Assembly: GCA_034440615.1 (NCBI GenBank)
Contig: JAOTOM010004685.1
Span: 150,001 to 214,000, forward strand
Direction of reading: 5' to 3'
DNA from: Ashinkailepas kermadecensis
Taxonomy: Eukaryota; Arthropoda; Thecostraca; Neolepadidae
Length of the DNA: 64,000 bases
In this document: piece by piece, positions 1-10,480 of the stretch
How the letters are laid out: each line of letters begins with the position of its first letter
Position numbering within the stretch: the stretch's first letter is position 1
Notes under the pieces: generated by a model
What the model was told of the DNA's origin: nothing
The model's input: only the letters and a program-made list of their open reading frames with translations
Database searches by the model: none
Translations under genes and position numbers: made by a program

Positions 1-545
1 ACACTTTACCGATACTCTGACATCATACCTGGGGAGCATGGTCGTCACAAGCCCTAGTACTGGTCCTCCGACATCGTAACTGCGGAGCAAGCCGCTGTTT
101 TCGAGTGCTGATCTTCAAACATGATAAATGCGGAATACGCAATTGCTGTGCTGCTAATCCTCCGATATCACACCTGGGCGGGGTAGGGGGAAAAGGGCCA
201 GATATAGCCCTGTTCCGGTACAGAGGTGGGCACGAGTCATACCTCCTACCTTTGTCGAGACATAATCCACCACCCATAGTATGATAACATAGCTAGCTGC
301 TGTAATAGCTGCTGTAATAGCTGCTGCTGTAATAGCTGCTGCTATTACATATTTCGTTGCTACGGGAAGGGGTGCCGACACAAATCTACCATCATCAGAA
401 AGAGGATCGCAGATTCACTGACCGAGACGTGCCAAACTAGCGGTACCTCTCCCAGGCTTTCCCGCTGCGGTCGGTGCACGGCGCCCCACCGGATCTGACC
501 TAGCCTCACACACACACTGAAGCTGCCTGACATGCCACGGCCCAC
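1..545. other. CEP290 intron after exon 33
   Basis: No exon recognised. A short agctgctgtaat repeat at about 290-350 is the only structure. Confidence 0.5.
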
Positions 546-738
546 CTGTGAGTGTGCGGATCTTGGCCTCGTAGCCGGCCTTCTCCCGCTCCAGCCGGTG
601 TATGGTGTCGCGGAGACCGGCGCCCAGAGCCTGCTGTCGCTCGCACTCGGCCTCCTTCTCCTTCAGCCGGCACCGCAGGCGTTCGGCGGCGCGCTGCCAC
701 CGCTTGCGCTCCTCCCACTTGGCCAGCTCCTCCTGGAT
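546..738 (-). CDS. cep290: CEP290 exon 33 (last in window)
   Basis: Acceptor CACCCGGCAG, donor CTCACAG/GTGGGC, phase 1 out. Codes for IQEELAKWEERKRWQRAAER, LRCRLKEKEAECERQQALGA and EREKAGYEAKIRTLT. Human has KEELIRWEEGKKWQAKIEGI and RNKLKEKEGEVFTLTKQL. The gene continues beyond base 1. Confidence 0.93.
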
Positions 739-1775
739 CTGCCGGGTGGACGTCGGGACCGGCTATTACTGCGAGAGCGCAGGGGCGGGGACGGCCGAGT
801 GGTCAGAGCGGTGAACTGATACAACGGTCCCGGGTTCGACACCCGCACCGCTCGGACACTTCCCGATCCCGCGGCTCACCGGCGAAGCAGTGTGGGCGGC
901 GTCAATTAGCGGATTGCATACAGTGCGTCGTGAACCACCCAATACTACTGATAATAATACTGCGGGAGCGCAGCTATTGTGGTTGAAGTTCTGCAATCTT
1001 ACACAATACTAACATATTCCAGCAACATAGATTAGCTTACGATTGGTTACACTGACATTCCATGATAATCAACCAACCATAAGCTGATCCCACGTTCTGG
1101 GAATGGTATTGAACTTTTCGATGCTGACCAGATCTGTGATCCACACCTGCCATTTCACACTTGTCACAGCTGAATTTGGGACACACTTGGGCATTTGCTA
1201 TGCTTATTTGGATGAATCGAGCGTAATGTATACCATCCCATAATTTCATCTATCTAAGCATTACCGCCTTATTGGCTTGCTATTGTCCTTTTTCTTGTAT
1301 CAATGCACTTGCCTTTCTTGCTCCAATTTAATTATATCGATCTCCGCTGATTTTAACAGCTGACACGCTTCTGCAATTACAATCCTACTTCATGGACTGT
1401 ACTGCCGTGTTCAGGCTAGTCTAACTGTCGCGGGTTCCACGCTGTTAGTGGGCCTACACTTGAGGGTTGACAATGCCTCAAGCAGACACCTTGCCCTCTG
1501 GACACATCTCACTTTCACGAGCCTTGATTTCACTGTGGACCTTCAACCTCAAGGGAGGCTACGCATTTATATGGGTCCCCGATCTTCTCCGGGTCCCCAC
1601 CTTCCGTACCGCTCTTCCCTGTCGGTCTCTCATCTCTTGCGAGCCATCGACCTTCCCACGGGGCTGTCACCCGTAAAGGCATCCTAATTCTTAAAGAACT
1701 CCCTCCCTCTCCGGACCCCGACCTCCAGACGGCCGGGACCTCCTGGGTTCCCTTCACTGCTGGTAGGCGTCCTAC
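739..1775. other. CEP290 intron between exons 32 and 33
   Basis: Holds the SINE at 783-957. The rest shows no exon, although about 35 residues of the human protein would be expected between the two exons. Confidence 0.5.
783..957 (+). mobile_element. tRNA-derived SINE with target-site duplication
   Basis: The head has a pol III A box (cggccgagtggtcagag) and B box (gggttcgacaccc), like tRNA-Ser without a variable arm. A body follows with ggcgaagcagtgtgggcggc, then a short (ata) tail. It is flanked by a 16-bp direct repeat (TACTGCGAGAGCGCAG at 767-782, TACTGCGGGAGCGCAG at 958-973; one mismatch). The body recurs at 58.12 kb. Inserted in the CEP290 intron just upstream of exon 33, opposite to the gene's strand. 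Confidence 0.85.
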
Positions 1776-1960
1776 CCTTTGCGGGTCCACCTGCGGCTTG
1801 GCTCTGGCCGTGGTCTGACTCTGTTCGGCGGCGCGCAGTTTCTGCCTGACGGCCTCCAGCTGGCGCTGCAGTCGCTGGGTGTCCTCCCGGCGGCGACGGT
1901 CGGCCTCGTGCTGATCCGCCTGCAGACGGTGACACTGCAGCGTCCGCTCGTTCAGGTCAT
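1776..1960 (-). CDS. cep290: CEP290 exon 32
   Basis: Acceptor GACCGGCAG; donor either AAAGG/GTAGGA (1776) or CCGCAG/GTGGAC (1791), both phase 0. Codes for DLNERTLQCHRLQADQHEAD then RLQRQLEAVRQKLRAAEQ. Human has LNDLNNELQKKQKAYNKILR. About 35 human residues after this have no match found. Diverged copies of the exon start lie just upstream. Confidence 0.8.
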
Positions 1961-2150
1961 CTGCCGGTCAGGCGATGTCGCGTCAGGTCTCGAGGGTTCA
2001 GGTCAGACCCGCCTGCAAATGGTGACTTCGCAGCAGCTACTCCTTCAGGTCACCAAGTCACTCCGTCACCAGGTCAGGTCACCAGGTCGGCTTAGGTCAT
2101 GTTAAGTCCTTCTGCAGACGGTGGCACTGAAGATTATGCTTGCTTAATTC
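1861..2150. repeat. About 100-bp diverged duplications including the exon 32 acceptor
   Basis: The exon 32 start (gcctgcagacggtgacactg, then ttcaggtcatctg) recurs as gcctgcaaatggtgactt ... ttcaggtcac near 2011 and ctgcagacggtggcactg near 2112. The copies are diverged. tcaggtcaggtca tracts lie between them. Confidence 0.7.
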
Positions 2151-2363
2151 GTCTGTGCGACGGGACGGTCAGGTCAGGTCAGGTCATCACGACTCGCGAG
2201 CTTAATCACGTGAAGCGGGGAAAGCCAAGCTATATCAGATACGCTAGAACGTAGGTCAAAGCTGTCCCTTGTCTCCATTGAGAACTTCCCATCCACCATA
2301 TTTCGCCGTACGACGGTCTTCGGTCCCGCTCACCGCAACACACACACCTCATCCCATGCTTAC

Positions 2364-2520
2364 TTTTGACCTCGTCCAGCTCCCGTTCGGCAGCCGCCAG
2401 CTGGCCGCGCAGTCCGTCCTCGACACGGCTGCGAGCAGTGTGAGCCGGGTCGGGAGCGCCGCCCCGCTCCGGCTTCTGCTCGGCTAGCGCCGCCTCCTCC
2501 ACCGTCTGCACGATCTCGGC
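2364..2520 (-). CDS. cep290: CEP290 exon 31
   Basis: Acceptor GCCGCGCAG, donor GTCAAAA/GTAAGC. Codes for AEIVQTVEEAALAEQKPERG then EDGLRGQLAAAERELDEVK. Joins exon 30 as ELK-AEI; human has ELRAEMTAAAEER. Confidence 0.87.
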
Positions 2521-2889
2521 CTGCGCGGCGCACGGCGGCCACAGCCGACCAATCAGGGATGGGTACACCTCGACGCCCCGTAAACCGATGGCGTGGTACA
2601 GAAAGGCATGCTATTCGACATAACTGCAGTGATATGCATACGCTGATATCTACCACACGTACCGTCAATTCAGTTTCACGAATTGCTGAGAGAAACAAAA
2701 CCTTGCAAGTGCAAGGAAATGAAATCCTTCAATCGCGACCGCTAGTCGGTCAGTTCGTCGACATCCGCCAGATCTTAACGCATGGATAACCGCCAAGTGA
2801 TATCGTACAAAATTGGGAGAACTATCGAGTTACACGTTCCTGCATTGGAGGTCCACCAATGCAGCAGCACAAACCGGCTGCCGGCTCAC

Positions 2890-3133
2890 TTTCAACTCCC
2901 GGAGAACCCTGGCTAGAGCGTGGTGCTGTCGTTCCTTCTTCAGCATGATCTCACGAAGACGGCCGACTAGCGCCGCTTGCGCCTGCGCCTGCGCCTGCAT
3001 GCGGGCCTCGGTCAGCGCGGCCGCCTGCCGGCGCTCCTTGATGAGCTGGTCCCGCAACTGGGCACGCTTGGCCGCCAGTGTGGCGACGGTGCGGCCCAGC
3101 ACTTCGGCCGTATCGCGCCGCTCCGCCTCCAGC
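2890..3133 (-). CDS. cep290: CEP290 exon 30, next to a 27-bp VNTR
   Basis: Acceptor TTCCCAG, donor TTGAAA/GTGAGC. Codes for RLEAERRDTAEVLGRTVATL, then MQAQAQAQAALVGRLREIML and HALARVLRELK. Human has TMRNLVERLKSQLALKEKQQ and KALSRALLELR. The frame is also open upstream through the VNTR, which holds two further copies of this exon's start and acceptor. Confidence 0.92.
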
Positions 3134-3134
3134 C

Positions 3135-3960
3135 TGGGAACAGCCCCGGACACCGTCACCATGGGCACAGCCCCGGACACCGTCACCATGGGCACAGTTC
3201 CGGACACCGTCACCATGGGCACAGTCCCGGACACCGTCACCATGGGCACAGTCCCGGACACCGTCACCATGGGCACAGCCCCGGACACCGTCACCATGGG
3301 CACAGTCCCGGACACCGTCACCATGGGCACAGTCCCGGACACCGTCACCATGGGCACAGTCCCGGACACCGTCACCATGGGCACAGTTCCGGACACCGTC
3401 ACCATGGGCACAGTCCCGGACACCGTCACCATGGATACAGCCCCGGACACCGTCACCATGGGCACAGCTCCGGACACCGTCACCATGGGCACAGCCCCGG
3501 ACACCGTCACCATGTGTACAGCCCCGGACACCGTCACCATGGGCACAGTCCCGGACACCGTCACCATGGGCACAGTCCCGGACACCGTCACCATGGATAC
3601 AGTCCCGGACACCGTCACCATGGTTACAGTCCCGGACACCGTCACCATGGGCACAGTCCCGGACACCGTCACCATGTGTACAGTCCCGGACACCGTCACC
3701 ATGTGTACGGTCCCGGACACCGTCACCATGTGTACGGTCCCGGACACCGTCACCATGTGTACAGTCCCGGACACCGTCACCATGGGCACAGTCCCGGACA
3801 GAGGAACCTCGGCCGTACCGCGCCGCTCCGCCTCCAGTCTGGGGACAGTACCTGACACCGTCACCATGGGCACAGTCCCGGACACCGTCACCATGGGTAC
3901 AGTTCCGGACAGAGGAACCTCGGCAGTACCGCGCCACTCCGCCTCCAGTCTGGACAACAG
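3135..3960. repeat. 27-bp VNTR upstream of CEP290 exon 30
   Basis: About 25 tandem copies of a 27-bp unit (accatgggcacagtcccgga plus caccgtc) run from about 3146 to 3800, with a few more to 3910. The unit is nine codons, so all frames without a stop stay open for long stretches on both strands. Two blocks at 3799-3840 and 3911-3950 copy the first ~35 bases of exon 30 with its acceptor. Confidence 0.93.
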
Positions 3961-4351
3961 TTCTGGACATTGCATCATTGACACTGTCCCAGCATAGTCA
4001 TCCTGGATATGGCCCCGTACACAGTCACCCTGAGCACAGTCCACAAAACAGTTTGCCTGGGCACAATTTCAGATGGGCTGGGTACGGTATTGGATACAGA
4101 CACCTCGGAGATTCATCAATGTCGCGTTCCAACAAAGAAAAACACACACATACACACAAAACACACATCACCCAGTATATCACTCCTGTGCAACTCAATC
4201 TGATTAGCTACAGTAGTGAGCATAATGTTTGAATCAAACCCAAATAGAGATGCAACCAATCCAGCACTGTTACAAGCACGCAACGCATGCAGACAACCAT
4301 ACCAAAGACAGCACCGTACAGATACAGTGATGCCGCGACAAGCATGCACAC

Positions 4352-4537
4352 CTGTGCACCCGCTCCCTGGAGCGCGCCTCCTCCTCCCTGCTCTGCCTGA
4401 GGCGCTCCATCAGCGCTCCGATGGCTCTCTCTTGTTCGGCCAGAAGTTCCCCCGACTCGTGCAGTCGACTCAGCTGACTTCCGCTCAGCTGGTTGCCGCT
4501 CACCGGTGTCTCGCGAGCGCTGTTCTCGGCCTGCAAA
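4352..4537 (-). CDS. cep290: CEP290 exon 29
   Basis: Donor TGCACAG/GTGTGC. Codes for ENSARETPVSGNQLSGSQLS then AEQERAIGALMERLRQSREE. Human has SPTPVPTNKHFIRLAEMEQT and SSLLVKLKKVSQDLERQRE. The acceptor is CGTGCAG at 4537 by phase; the alternative at 4530 would break the frame from exon 28. Confidence 0.88.
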
Positions 4538-5232
4538 CTGCACGGCCACAAACAGTCAGCTGACTGCATATCTCGGGTGACTGCCGACCACTGTAAGATG
4601 TTGAAAATAAGCGCAAATACCGCTGCAAACAGGCTTGGTAACTGCGAAAGGTTAATCGTGGCCGCTTACAGCCATGCGAGCCGAAGCCGCGATGGAATGT
4701 CGGATCATAGGGGTTCCGTTTCACGACTACTAACCAGGTTATCATCTGTAACCTATGCTTGCATATTTCCTTTTAAGACGATTTCCCCAGGTCTAGAAGT
4801 ACCAGTTTCCTCATCTAACCAGCTTCCCCATCTGAAGAATATACTGTTATGGCAGCGTCGGCAGCTGGCCAGCGAATGAATATGCCTTCTAATGAAGCTG
4901 GTCAGCCATCCAATGGAAATTCCAGTTTAACCATCCGAAGAAAATACTGGTTTCGTGGAGTGTCAGTTCATTGTTTGGCTTAGTTCTCGACAATTAATTG
5001 AGCTCCGATAATTTATAGCCATCATTGAATTGCAGCTGTAAGATGCATGTTGATATTCTTAGCTTTAATTGTACCTTATTCGCTTGTACGTCGATTCCGT
5101 GTGTAATTGCCTTATAGCTACGTATGATCAATGATGATAGATGCATATGATCAACATCCTGAAGATTTCCTACCAATATCGACCCTTATCGCACAAGGTC
5201 TGCTTCAGCACCGCGAAGACCACCGGTCTCAC

Positions 5233-5563
5233 CTGGCCACCAACACCAGCTGCTGGCGCAGCTCGTCACCGGCGCGAGCTCGCTCCTGCTCGTGCCGCTC
5301 GGCCAGCTCGGCCATCTGGCGGCGCGTCTGGCCCAGCAGGCGGCGACAGTCGGCCAGACTGTGCTCCTTCTGCTCCAGCCGCTGTCGCAGACACGTCGCC
5401 GCCGTCTCGGCCACGCGCAGTCGCCGCTCTCGGCACAGATCCTCCGCTCCGGAGATCGCCGCGCCCGGCTCGGTGAGGAGAGCGCAAGGTTCGATGAACG
5501 CGGCGTCCGGCTCGGTGTCCACCTCGAGGGCGACGGCGGGCGCGGACTCGGCAGGCGTCGGCT
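5233..5563 (-). CDS. cep290: CEP290 exon 28
   Basis: The longest exon (331 bases). Acceptor GTGGCCAG, donor GCCAG/GTGAGA. An acidic Ala/Pro-rich start precedes RLRVAETAATCLRQRLEQKE and LADCRRLLGQTRRQMAELAE. Human counterpart HQTIANMQARLNQKEEVLKK and YQRLLEKAREEQREIVKKHE. Confidence 0.9.
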
Positions 5564-7091
5564 CTGGCCACACGATGGAGGCAGTGAGTCCAAAATCATT
5601 CTCCGTTTGGAGTTAAATGTGAATAAAAAGCATCCAACTGTCCCATTGAAAACGTGATTAAAGGGTTTGTATACGTATTCCATACACACAGTTGCAGGAA
5701 ACAATGATGAATGATGGTCCCGTATGGTTGCACGCTTGCACCGCAAAGCTTGGAAACTGAAAGAGCTTACTGCTTGCAGCAGTATCGCAGTATAGGATGC
5801 AAGTGATGCAAGCACAGTGAAAGATGCAAATAAAACCAAGTGTGTTGGCACATGACGTAAACTCCTTTTCCGGACGTGTCGCTTTCCACTTCAATTTCCA
5901 AATTTGAACAAAATGAATTGAAGCGAGGGACACAAGGAAGCCCGAGCCACGACGGGTGGGCGCGGCACCCAAATTCAGGAGCTAACGGGGTGTTGCATGT
6001 GAGACAGCGTGGCTGCGCGCCGACGACTCCAGGCTCAACATGCGCTGGAATGGGAAACACTACTGTGAGAGTCATGTGGAAATATAGTAGCACTACCAAG
6101 CATTACTTCCGTGCGACATATCAAATACACGGCTCGTGGCCGTGCCGTGATACAAATTCATCACTGCTGGGAATTGGAGACAAGTAGGCCGAATATCCCA
6201 CTCGTGACGCGTCACTGTTGCAGACGAGTTGGCGACGCTACGCGACCTAGCAGCTGAATGCGTCGTAAAGGAGCTCAAGGTTCTTCTATTATCCATCCGA
6301 ATAGCCGACTCTATCTGCTGAGAGCCACTGCAACTCCCAGTCGTGACTGGTGGCTGCTGCACGTGGACACAATGCCAATTGACGTCACTGCTGTGCCTTT
6401 CATATTTCTACATTCCTTTCTAGAGCCAAACGACTGCCGATTATCGAGAAAACATTGCCACTGCCTAGAGCACGGGCTTGATAGTCACACTCAAGGTACG
6501 TGATACCCGAGACGCCGAAGTGAAACGATGGGCCCCACGAGTTATCACCAACTCTGTGAACTCCTTCATCGCCAGCACACCATGGCTGCCATCTCCCGCC
6601 CCACGCACAGGAGGTTACGTATCCGGAGACTGCGCGTGGTGTCCGCTTTCCGGTCAGGTGTGCACAGGCAGGCTCGTGGGCACTTCATATGTCAGCACCG
6701 GCTTTAATTTATGTTCATACTGGTACTCGGTTTAACGAACGCCAGCAAGGAATGCAAGATAATTGCGAGCATCTGTAATTTACCAAAGTGCTTGGCACTC
6801 ACATCCAGCGCAGACACCATCGTGTAATAAAAAGGCAGTTCCTTATGCTCTCGGATTCCTTCCTCATTAATTAGACACGCATCATCCATCGACATAAGCA
6901 TAAGATTCATCAAACATGCACTTCCATATGCATTCATTCAGCCCTTGAACGCTCTAAGCTACTTCGAACATTCCCCTTACTGAGATCCTCGATTGCATGC
7001 GCACGCCCATATTCTATAACGCCATCGTTTACAGCCATGCGAACCCGAGTGGATACCCGAGTGGATACAGATACCCGAGTGGCGGCCTCAC
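5564..7091. other. CEP290 intron 27
   Basis: Nothing supported: no domain-bearing frame, repeat array or element recognised. Confidence 0.5.
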
Positions 7092-7350
7092 CGGTCCAGG
7101 TTCCCCGCCTCGCACGGGGCTCGGGACGGGGCTCGGGACTCTGCTCGGAGGGGGCCGGCGGCGGCAGCGGCGGGCAGTCTCCGGCGGCCCGCAGCTGGAT
7201 GACGTCGGCCGAGATGACCAGCAGCTGGACGGCCGGACTGGGGCCGTCCAGCGCGGCGGCCAGTCGCCGCTCCAGCGCCGCCACGTCGTGCCGGTCCGCC
7301 AGCGACGTCATCAGCGCCCGCACGGCCGCCGCGTGCCGGCCGCACGCGTC
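7092..7350 (-). CDS. cep290: CEP290 exon 27
   Basis: Acceptor CTGCCCGCCAG, donor GGACCG/GTGAGG. Codes for DACGRHAAAVRALMTSLADR then HDVAALERRLAAALDGP, followed by a Pro-rich tail. Human has the IPDPSLPLPNQLEIALRKIK region here. More diverged than its neighbours and very GC-rich; phases (0 in, 1 out) fit both neighbours. Confidence 0.78.
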
Positions 7351-8728
7351 CTGGCGGGCAGACGGTCGGCGGCTAGACGGCAGCCGGCGCCGTGCGGGCA
7401 GGTCCGACGCGGCGCGCACGACCGGCGCTCGCGCGGGACCGGCGCCACCGGTCACAGCGAACGGACCACCGGTCGCAGCAAACGGTCACGCATGTGTGCG
7501 TGTTGAAGAGAAGCCAGAGACAGGGCGACACGATAGCAACGGCAACACGGCGATGCAATGGCACCGACGACGGCGGCGGCGGCGGGGCGAGGCGGCGCAG
7601 CGTCACAGCGGCACCGCCCAGCAAAGCGTCACACAGCACCAGCACGGCCTGCACACCGCCCAGCCGGCCCCGACCGAACAGTCCAACGAGTGGCGAGTCA
7701 TCAAAAGTGACAGGTACGGTCGCGCACACTTGCCGCCTCAGCTGCTGCCAAACCGCAGACACGTGCGCGCTGCGAGCGCGCTGGCGGGCAATCAGACATC
7801 GGGTGGACGATGACAGAACCTCCGCTGCTCTCCACCACCGTCAGATGACAGCAGATGGTTACGCCGATGCAAGGCAACACACGGAGCTGCGTATCGGCGC
7901 AGCCAGATGGCAGCAGGCCTGTGCTATCACCTCCCACCAACAACAGCCGCGCTCGGCTGTGTGACCACGACGCTGGCGTACCTTGAGCGAGCGTGTGTCG
8001 GCCGCCGTGTCCGAGGCGGCAGTCGAGCCGGGGCGGTGGGCCGTCCGCACCGGCAGTCGGCTGCGGCCGACGGAGCCGGCCGCGGGCTGGGGTGAGGCGG
8101 CAACACTGCCCGACACCGAGCGCGACTCCAGCTAAAGCCACAGAGCGCCAGCCCAGTAGTGAGAAGCGCGACGCTAGGTGCACTATTCCATTAGATAACA
8201 GTAATTTCCGGATAACTTCATAACTATTTACTGACAGATTAAAGTAGGCGGCTTTCATGTACGTTTACTAAACACTGCTAGAACAATTATGGAAATTGTG
8301 TCGGCCGTGAGACTTCGCACAACAAGAATACATTTCGAGAAGTAAATGGTGCACGAAAAATGAGAAAACAGCATTGCTTGTGACTTTAGATCGTAACAAT
8401 AAACCGGTTGCCGCAAATTGGACACACATTCAATGCAAGCACCTGCAAAAAATTGTGATCTACTTGCACACCAAGGTCAATACTAAAAATGCAGCTTATC
8501 GAGATCAATGTCATAGAACAAGCACAAAACGAAGTGCATGCTTACATCCACTCTGATGACACATTTCTGAGGGGGTGAACATCCTTTTCGTCAGCATATC
8601 TAGCTGGGGACTGGGCTTTGTTGGGAGTCATCAGGTCAACACAAGCTAAAACGAATACCGATATTCAGGTGAAAGGCAAAAAATGCCTTATTACTCGGCA
8701 AAATAGTTGGCACAGTCCTTGATCGGTC

Positions 8729-8760
8729 AACTGTGGTAGAGAATAGTCTCTACCACAGTT
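8729..8760. repeat. Perfect inverted repeat (14-bp arms, 4-base loop)
   Basis: AACTGTGGTAGAGA, ATAG, TCTCTACCACAGTT: a perfect hairpin in an otherwise featureless intron stretch (CEP290 intron 26). No run of T or tRNA-like feature accompanies it. Function unknown. Confidence 0.95.
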
Positions 8761-9062
8761 TCCGCCATTTATGTGTGCAACCCAATTCAAGTGCTGTACT
8801 TCCTATATGACCAACGCAGTCGATGCGCCCTAAAACCCAGTGTTGTACTTCACATTCTACTTTCGTGATATCCCTATATATCGCAGGTGCAATCGCTGCG
8901 CTTAAGTAGCCCCTGGGTAAATGGAGCAAACAAAGTCGCCATATAAGGATGCCGCCGTTGGAAAAAAACTAACATGGAACCAACGCACGTGACGTTTTTC
9001 GTATTTATTGCTTCATTTGCCAGCATGAAGTAATTGCAGGTTGACCAAATTATATCAGGGAC

Positions 9063-9066
<4 letters not shown>

Positions 9067-9137
<71 letters not shown>
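9067..9137. repeat. (TA)n microsatellite
   Basis: About 35 uninterrupted TA units in CEP290 intron 26, followed by an ataatacaatataat tract. Confidence 0.97.
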
Positions 9138-9143
<6 letters not shown>

Positions 9144-9217
9144 ATACAATATAATACGATATAATACAATATAATATAATAGCATAACATAACATGATAT
9201 AACTGGCATGCACAAAC

Positions 9218-9370
9218 CTGCTGATCAATAAAACGAAGTTCTAGTTCGTTTTTCAATCGACAGATGGTACTCTCCGCGTCAGTGGCGCGCCGCTCCTCCT
9301 CGGCTAGCTGGCTGTGTACGTGTTCACACTCCGTCTTCAGTCTCTCGGCTCGCAGCCGAAGTGACGTTAC
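9218..9370 (-). CDS. cep290: CEP290 exon 26
   Basis: Acceptor CTTTGGCAG, donor CAGCAG/GTTTGT. Codes for VTSLRLRAERLKTECEHVHS and NELELRFIDQQ. Human has DLERQLDIFDRQQ at the end. A (TA)n array follows about 75 bases downstream. Confidence 0.88.
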
Positions 9371-9744
9371 CTGCCAAAGAAACATCACACTTGTCAACAA
9401 TTATACCAGACACAGTTGAAGACGTATACATAAAATATCTTCAGATTTGTGTCCATGCCAGGAAACATGGTATATGGGTCACCAATGTGTTACGGTTCGG
9501 AGCTCAATCCAAAGAAATACAGCCATGGCCCGCAGAGCTCCCACCCTTCTTCGTTAGTGGAATATCTCGATATCACGCAAAAATCCATAAGTCACATCAT
9601 AACAGCGTCAGCATATCGTGTCATTCCCTAAGTACTCCATTCTTCGCATGTCGCAACTGTCACCCAACATCCACCAGGAGTCACGGTCTGGGATTTCCCA
9701 CATGACGTCACGTCTGCTTCGGCGGCGATGCGGCGCCGTGTTAC

Positions 9745-9885
9745 CTCCAGCTCGGTGTTCTGGCACCGCTCCATCCAGGGCCGGACAGCGGCGCTGCCGT
9801 CCTTCAGACCGGCCAGCGCCTCGTCCAGCAGCCGCCGCTGCGCGCGCACGCCGTCCCTCTCTCCCTCGGCGGCGTCACGGGCCTC
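9745..9885 (-). CDS. cep290: CEP290 exon 25
   Basis: Acceptor GTCGTCCAG, donor CTGGAG/GTAACA. Codes for EARDAAEGERDGVRAQRRLL then ALAGLKDGSAAVRPWMER, matching human ISTLKDTKGAQKVINWHMKI. Phase 0 at both ends. Confidence 0.9.
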
Positions 9886-10341
9886 CTGGACGACGTCATG
9901 CAGACGTCACGTGTTGCAGACTCGGACGGCGACCAGCCAACGGAGCCTGGCTCACCACGTACAGCACTCACTCGCCAACAACAAGGAACAGCAGCACCGA
10001 CCACGCAACACGAAACAGCACAACTAGGACGCTGGCACAAAATCATATTTCGACATAGCACAACTACAGCATTGGCGACACTCATGTAACACGAGAGAGC
10101 ACAACCACAACCACTCACACCAGGGCTGGAGATCTCTCACGAAGCCATGGCGTTCAAGTCTTCACCGTCAAGACACATTTTCAGATCGAATAGATAAAAA
10201 AACACAATAAATTAGCATTAGCAGGGCACCAAACCAGGAGGTTCAGACCCCCGACCCACCCGGGATCTCCAGCCATGCCCCGCACGCAGACGGGCGTTTC
10301 CGCCGGCAGCGCGGCTGACTGGATATGGCTCAGCAACCGAC

Positions 10342-10480
10342 CTGGGCGACGCTGAGCTGCTTGAGCAGCGTCTGCCTCTGCGAGAGGAGGTCGGCCAGCG
10401 ACTCGCAGAGGCGCTCCTGCAGCGCGCGCTGCGGCAGGCTGAGGCAGCCGCGCAGCTCCTGCACTACACATCGCACCGTC
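10342..10480 (-). CDS. cep290: CEP290 exon 24
   Basis: Acceptor TTTTCAG, donor GCCCAG/GTCGGT. Codes for VRCVVQELRGCLSLPQRALQ, then LSQRQTLLKQLSVAQ. Human has IQSLRRQFSGALPLAQQEKF in the same position. Confidence 0.9.

Larger units (their letters stand above)
7351..9217. other. CEP290 intron 26
   Basis: GC-rich to about 8120, then AT-rich. Contains the perfect hairpin at 8729, a gcgccctaaaaccc block at about 8825, and a TA array. No exon seen. Confidence 0.5.

Noticed and set aside
783..850. A functional tRNA-Ser gene
   Set aside because: No proper acceptor stem or variable arm; followed by a SINE body and flanked by target duplications.
2813..4232. Plus- and minus-strand ORFs of 290-400 codons
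   Set aside because: They arise from the 27-bp VNTR, whose nine-codon unit lacks stops in several frames. Only the exon 30 part (2890-3133, minus) has coiled-coil homology.
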